Source: Circinella umbellata (lineage: Eukaryota > Mucoromycota > Mucoromycetes > Mucorales > Lichtheimiaceae). From it: 64,000 nucleotides of DNA. A model generated the notes under the pieces. It worked only from the letters and a program-made list of their open reading frames with translations, did not search any database and had not been told where the DNA came from. Below, piece by piece: positions 58,506-64,000 of this stretch. The first letter of the stretch is position 1. The number at the start of each line of letters is the position of its first letter. The position numbers were made by a program, and so were the translations under genes. Where the stretch lies: positions 62,001 to 126,000 of the forward strand of contig JAIWNF010000010.1 in the NCBI GenBank assembly GCA_025093555.1, written 5' to 3'.

Positions 58506-61314
58506 TTAAAGTTTAGAGTCATTATGTCCTTTTAAGCCTCTATGAACGAATGGTTTGATATATTTCTCATAACCATCTACAACTAATTTTTGATTCAATG
58601 GTTCCTTTTCCACATATTCAACTAATTGTTCATAAACCTTGCCATCATAGCGACCAAGAGCTGAAGCCAAGAAATAATCTGGCAAAGCAAATGCATCCAC
58701 GAGCGAAACTGCATCTGGGCGAATTTGAGCAACCAAATCAAGAACTTGTCGCTTTAATAATTTGGATTGTGAAGCGGACAAATATCCAGAAACCAAAAAT
58801 TCAGCAACTTCCTTTTCCATGGTATGCAAAGCAAACAAACAAGCTAACAATTGCAAGACTTTGCGTTCGGATGCAGGCAATTCCTTTTCCGATGCTTGTT
58901 GGATTCTGACAAAGAAAGATTGGACCATGACCAATTGACAGTGAGCCTTGGAAACACGAGCAACGTCCACAAGTACAGAGTTCCATGAGCTACCGTTTTT
59001 GTCAAGTTCTTCAACAAGTTGTGCAAGACCATAAGCAGCACGGAATCCAAATGCGGTCAAGATCAATTCAGGACTTAAAAAGTCCGTACCCGAGCTAGCT
59101 GGGCAAGTATTATTTGGGTTTTGAAGGTATTGAGACAAGTAGATGGTAGTCATATTTTGGTGATGAGCTTTTGTGGCATTTTTTCCGGCGACCAAGGCAC
59201 GGAATGTTTTGAGAAGATAACGAGTAGTTTGTTGAGTAAGAACATAGTTGTCGCCTTCGAACTATATAAAGTATGAAATAATAATGGAAATTTGACTTGG
59301 TAAGTTTTATAAAGCACATAATATGCCAAGTATTATTATATTAATAAAATAATCAGTAAGAAGATAAACATATACATTACCGTAACAAATGGTAAATAAT
59401 CTTGGTATGCAAACCCCAAACCTTTTTTTAAAGCAAAAATACAATATTATTAGTAGTTATTAATCTTAAACTGCAGTAAATATGAATTATTTATATTACC
59501 AGAGAACAAACTAAAACCATGACCACCACATGCGCGACGACAATCTTCAAGACCTTCTAATGCCATCGTTGTGGTCAATGACTATAACAAAAATTAAAAA
59601 AAATCCAATTCAGCATTTAGTATGTAAGTAACTTATTTTCAGAAAAAATTATTATGATATGTACCTTTAAACCTGAAGAGTTTGCGTGTAAATCAGCCAA
59701 TAACGAAAAATTGCCTTTTTGCATTTCTACTTGATTAATTTCATATTGTTGAAGAAGGTCCTGACTAGCGTAAAGAATTGCATAAACGTCGGAAACAGTG
59801 GATAGCAAACGATATTGTTGTTGTGTGTAATCAATAACAGGAGTTTCAATAATCTCGTTTCCCCATTTACGAGGTTCAGCGGTATCGACAAATTGACGAC
59901 GAATAGCAGAGTATCGAACAGCAACCGTCGCACCGCGTGCTAAAACAAGACTACTTCCTATACGTAATAGTAAAATTATTATAAGTATTCAATTTTTTTA
60001 AGCAGTAAAAAAAAAATACTATAACGTGTTGTCTGGATGACTATAAAAAGTAATCATAGTACCATTGACAATGCCAGCGCGAGTAAGCACCATGGTACCA
60101 TAAGAGAGACGAGCATTTACAGGCTTAACATATTCACCACTTCCAGGCTTAACTTGAGAAAACTTAGCAAGGAAAGAAATATGGGGTACACGGTAGTGAT
60201 CGAACATTAAGAATCCGTTATCGATGGTGTTGTAACCAAACTTGGGACCAATATCACCGACGGTGATTCCAGGCAAAGGTCGATGATCTTCTAAACTACG
60301 AATTTGAATACAGAATGGATGTGGTCCATAATCTTTACCGTGAATGATCAAACGTGCCATAACAATAGCATAATTGGCAGTCTTTCCAAGGGTTCCTATC
60401 CACCACTTGGATGAGGTAAGGTGGGGAGAATGAATTTCAAATTCGTTGGTTTCTGGGATATAAGTAGCTGTAGTTTCAAGACCTTGGATATTGGAGCCGT
60501 GACCCAACTAATAATAATATTAATAATACGCAGTAAATTTTAGTATTGTAAAAACCGGATGTTTTCATTTTTTTTTAGTAACAAATCCATTATTAATATA
60601 TATTCACATGTTAGAAATGTACCTCGGTTTGCGCATAACAACCAATAATTTCATGGCGTAATGCACGTTCGTAAAACACCTTCTTCTGCTCTTCGTTGCA
60701 TTGATTTGCTAATGTTGGCACAAACATGGTATAATGGAGCGAGTACTATATTTTTTATGGGATATATATATATGTTACTAATAGCTATATATACCAATCG
60801 AATTACGATGTGAATGATGAAAAAAAAACTCACGGGGCTAGGTTGATCGTAAAGTAAATTAACAATATGGCGATCTTCATCATCCCAACCCAATTCCCTA
60901 TATAATTCATTTTACAATAGAGAATGGTTGTTAATTTCTGTTATTATTATCCTTCATCATGCCTCATACGTATAATATACTACAGAAAAGCAAGAGCTAT
61001 ATTGCTATTAAATGATAAAAGTCTTACTCGGAAAGCTCAATAGTTCTCTTGTCTTTTTCATAAGCATGCATCATGCGTTCATGGCGATTCTGAAAAAATC
61101 GTTGGGATTTTTCAAATGCAGGATCGGATTCAATAATGCGTAAAATCTTCTCCTTTCGATCAAGGAACTCTTCACCATATGAAAATTTGGATAAAGTATT
61201 CACATCAAACGAAGCCTTGGAGCGTTCAATTTGTAAAAGATCTGTTCCATTAGGAGCTTTGGGTTGAAGATTGGGAAACTTTGTTGGTACGTTATTGTCA
61301 AATGCTCTTGTCAT
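58506..61314 (-). CDS. Peroxisomal acyl-CoA oxidase
   Basis: Eight exons: 61028-61314, 60834-60897, 60623-60745, 60063-60507, 59665-59957, 59500-59581, 59381-59421, 58506-59261; 696 residues, as usual for this family. The FAD/acyl-CoA core shows AQTELGHGSNIQGLETTATY, TSSKWWIGTLGKTANYAIVM, GDIGPKFGYNTIDNGFLMFD and ARGATVAVRYSAIRRQF. The C-terminal half has CRRACGGHG (about 419-427) and EGDNYVLTQQTTRYLLK, with the catalytic Glu. It ends in SKL, a peroxisomal type 1 signal. It makes the first double bond of beta-oxidation and passes electrons to oxygen, releasing hydrogen peroxide. A decayed copy of part of it lies at 38713-39347. An SCP2-domain SKL protein is 2.5 kb away. Confidence 0.97.
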
Positions 61315-63240
61315 ATTGAATTGTTATTATTAGTCTATATAACAGTGTTGTTGAAGAAAATAGTAGAAGGAATGTTTTTACGCTGCTTTGAAAAAGAAAA
61401 GAAATGGAGCTTTTTATGATAGATTGTGGACCTTTCTGAGTTGAGTTATAATCCTGTTTACTAATGACAATCGCGATTCCATACAGAATCACAAATATCT
61501 CTACTTATTACGTCGTGTAGAACTTTGATAACTTTCCTCAGGAAACAAAAACGCAGAAAATATTGGTGCTGTACAATATCACAAACATTATCGCCAACTT
61601 CTTGTTAGCTTCAATTCATTTCATACTCGAATTATCAAAGCATCATACCCCAGTATATGCTGATTAATGTCAGCACAATTTTTATATCAGGTCCCAGTGA
61701 TATATCAATTTTTTTTCTTTGAAAATAATTCCTTTCTGAGTTATTTGAACTGTCAAATCAGAGGACAATGCGAGTCTATCGGCTTGATAATTTCGGCCAC
61801 TTCTTTCCTTTCCGAGTTGTTGCAATCGAAAAGCCGATTAATGCTATTCCCGTTTGATACCCCCCAATTTTTGTGGCAAAAAAGGTGATTATTACAAACC
61901 AGTTATATAAAAACTCATAATAACTACATAAAGGTGCTCTTTTATTATGGAGCATAGCATGGATGGCTATGAAGTGTCATAATCGTGATATGTACTACGA
62001 CATTGATTGATTAACTTTGAACTCTCACATAAAAATAAAAAGGAAATTCTCAGCACCACAGCGTATTAAGAAACAGCGCCGAACAATTTCAGTTAACGCA
62101 AACGTCAATTTCACCATCTAGATCTGTCAAAACAAGTACCCATATCTTCTTTCTTGTTTGTTTATTCATTTTCTGAGTAATATTTGTTTTCGTTATTAGG
62201 TGTGATAATAATCGTTGTATACTCTTGTCCATTGTTATTTACCTTTAATATCATATTGTTTTTCTTTGATAATTAAGACAACAGTAATATACAGGTAGTT
62301 TGATGATTTCAATATTTTAAGAAACTATTTTATTCTTTTTATCAACATAGATGATCCATTCTATAATATATAATAGTGTATGACATTCCTTTAAGAACGA
62401 AACTGCAAACTAAAATTATTTTATTAATAGATGTTCTTGAAAATACATTCTTAAACAAACTTCTCGTTTTCATCGCCAGTTCCTATTCCTTCTCGTTAAT
62501 TAGACTTCTTGGATTCCTTGTTGCTAGACAAAGCACACGAAACAACACAATTCACAAATCAAAAGCCAATAGATATATGTAACTTCAAGCATATTATCAC
62601 GCAGCTTACTTAAACCGCCCATGACTGTATTATTCTAATCAGCACTGGAAGTTACTCAGGTTGTTCAGGTACGTAGTTCTAGTTCAGATAGCTTACCATA
62701 TTATTATACCCCACTGCAGTATCATACCCATTTTCCCATTTTGAATAATAATCAATTCTACGTATTAGACAAATCTTTTTTTTTATAGTTGTTCAAAAGA
62801 ACGAGATATATATTTACCATTCCCAAAAGCCATGTCCTATATTGTTAAAAATGAAAATTAATGTAAATTTTTCAGAGACGGTATTAGATACATCATTATG
62901 AATAATTATGAATATTGATAAAAAGTTGCGTAAATTAAAAGGAGGGTTTGCAGCCATGTATAATATTTTTGCTAATAACACATGACGTAGTTACGTATAC
63001 GTAGGGATTTTTTTTACGTCTATTATTTTCTATGCTTAAACTTGGAAAGAGGTAGTCACTACTTGTTGAAGGAATGTACAAGGGTTTTAATTACACTGTT
63101 TAGAAAAACCAAGTAAAGTGATATAAACAACAAGATTATTAATGTTGACGTTGTGTGTGTGTGTGTGTGTAAAATAATCACTATCACAAAAGAATACATA
63201 ATTTAAAAAATTAAAGATTTGCTGTCAATAAAAGGTAATC
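61315..63240. other. Gene-free stretch upstream of acyl-CoA oxidase
   Basis: AT-rich with no family-like coding sequence. It includes the oxidase promoter near 61315-61600 and a (GT)n run at about 63154-63170. Open frames here lack domain features. Confidence 0.5.
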
Positions 63241-63354
63241 CGATTACTGGGGAAAATGGTATTTAGCCGCAGACAATGGCTTCATTGACCAACATCGGGA
63301 GACTATCCTTTTCATGGCACCCATTAGGAAGCTTGAACCCCCTTTGGTAAATAT
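63241..63354 (+). other. Exon-like coding remnant, unknown
   Basis: One plus-strand frame reads DYWGKWYLAADNGFIDQHRE, then TILFMAPIRKLEPPL, ending at a GTAAAT donor-like site, with less AT-rich codons than its flanks. No start, stop or partner exon was found and the family is unknown. It may be a fragment of a transposase or a pseudogene. The opposite strand also has an open frame but looks less coding-like. Confidence 0.25.
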
Positions 63355-64000
63355 ACGTAGTCCTGAAAGATCATATATAAAAAGATTATTATAACTATCA
63401 ATGTAGTAGTATATGTGTACAAATATCATGTGTGGTATTATTGTGACAAGATTTTTATACATACGTATAATACGTAATGCTCATTATGATGGAAGGCTGG
63501 TGATTAAAGTACATAAGCCATCTGTTATTAGTAATTCGATAAAAGAATTATGAGGTCGGCTTTTGAGCGTTAATACGTTTGCAATATTGGATCCTACGTA
63601 ATAAAAAAACCACGTGACAAAATTTGATTTAAGCTAGTGTTTTTATTCGTTATTGAGGTATTAAACTTATTGACATCAAATTTTGCATTGAGGGGAATAT
63701 CATGCAGGTTTCTTGATGCTCCTTTTCTGAGTCAAGTGATTTTCTTATGCTACAGCCTTGATTGTCTTATAGTTTTCGCTTGCTATATATTTATTTGTAC
63801 TTTAAATCATTGCTAGCCGAAGGTTTTCATTTACATAATATATGTAGTAAGCCCATTTATAATATAGAATGTGTGTAAGTTTATTTATTTTCCTTATTTG
63901 TAAAAGGATTGGGTAACATAACAATAAAGATAAAGTAAAATGAACTACCGTGACAAATAAGTTAACTTTTGCTGAAAAGAATATCTATTTTTGTTTATAT
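63355..64000. other. AT-rich window edge without gene
   Basis: No coding features supported on either strand. A gene could lie beyond the edge. Confidence 0.5.

Noticed and set aside
1..64000. CRISPR arrays, rRNA genes, intact tRNAs
   Set aside because: None found. The single B box at 18412 is in a sequence that does not fold as a tRNA, and repeats here are not spacer-separated.

Overview
The window is nuclear DNA from a low-GC filamentous fungus. Genes carry many short introns, from about 50 to 200 bases, with GTAAG-type donors. Intergenic DNA is very AT-rich and full of homopolymer tracts. Gene content points to an early-diverging fungus, most likely Mucoromycota (Mucorales). This rests on compact intron-rich genes, a Rho-kinase-type protein kinase with a C1/PH tail, a fungal PHO85 kinase, fungal complex I, an arrestin-like protein and an OPT transporter. 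This taxonomic call is inference. No bacterial, viral, rRNA or CRISPR features were seen.

Layout. 1-10.2 kb is gene-poor accessory DNA with microsatellites, a 111-bp tandem repeat, inverted-repeat clusters, a 721-bp element with terminal inverted repeats next to a decayed coding sequence, and four tandem 22-bp dyads. 10.2-17.1 kb holds a His-rich orphan, an AYR1-like SDR and a convergent methylenetetrahydrofolate reductase. 17.5-22.5 kb is relic DNA (unknown decayed gene, tRNA-like sequence, Tc1/mariner transposase fragment). 22.5-43.2 kb is a dense block: arrestin-like protein, mitochondrial ribosomal protein mL45, GCFC/PAXBP1-type splicing factor, RNase P/MRP subunit POP7, a small coiled-coil orphan, ROCK/MRCK-like kinase, PHO85, a decayed acyl-CoA oxidase copy, complex I subunit NDUFS7 and a Thr/Pro-rich membrane protein. 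43.2-50.2 kb is gene-free except for an 824-bp inverted-repeat element. 50.2-61.3 kb holds an OPT transporter, LSM4, RPB11, an SCP2-domain protein, a SAM-dependent methyltransferase and acyl-CoA oxidase. 61.3-64 kb shows no complete gene.

Functional links. Several divergent pairs share short promoters: mL45/GCFC, LSM4/RPB11, ROCK-like/PHO85 and SCP2/methyltransferase. The GCFC and POP7 genes converge with only 17 bp between stop codons. The SCP2-domain protein and the acyl-CoA oxidase both end in SKL, the classic peroxisomal targeting signal, so the right end carries two neighbouring peroxisomal lipid-metabolism genes. A degenerate second acyl-CoA oxidase lies about 20 kb away.

Exon joins below were set by hand from GT/AG (one GC/AG) sites plus reading-frame and family continuity. 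All multi-exon totals are divisible by three. I found no clearly new biological system. The most notable items are the ROCK-like kinase, the acyl-CoA oxidase relic, the two inverted-repeat elements and the 22-bp dyad array.
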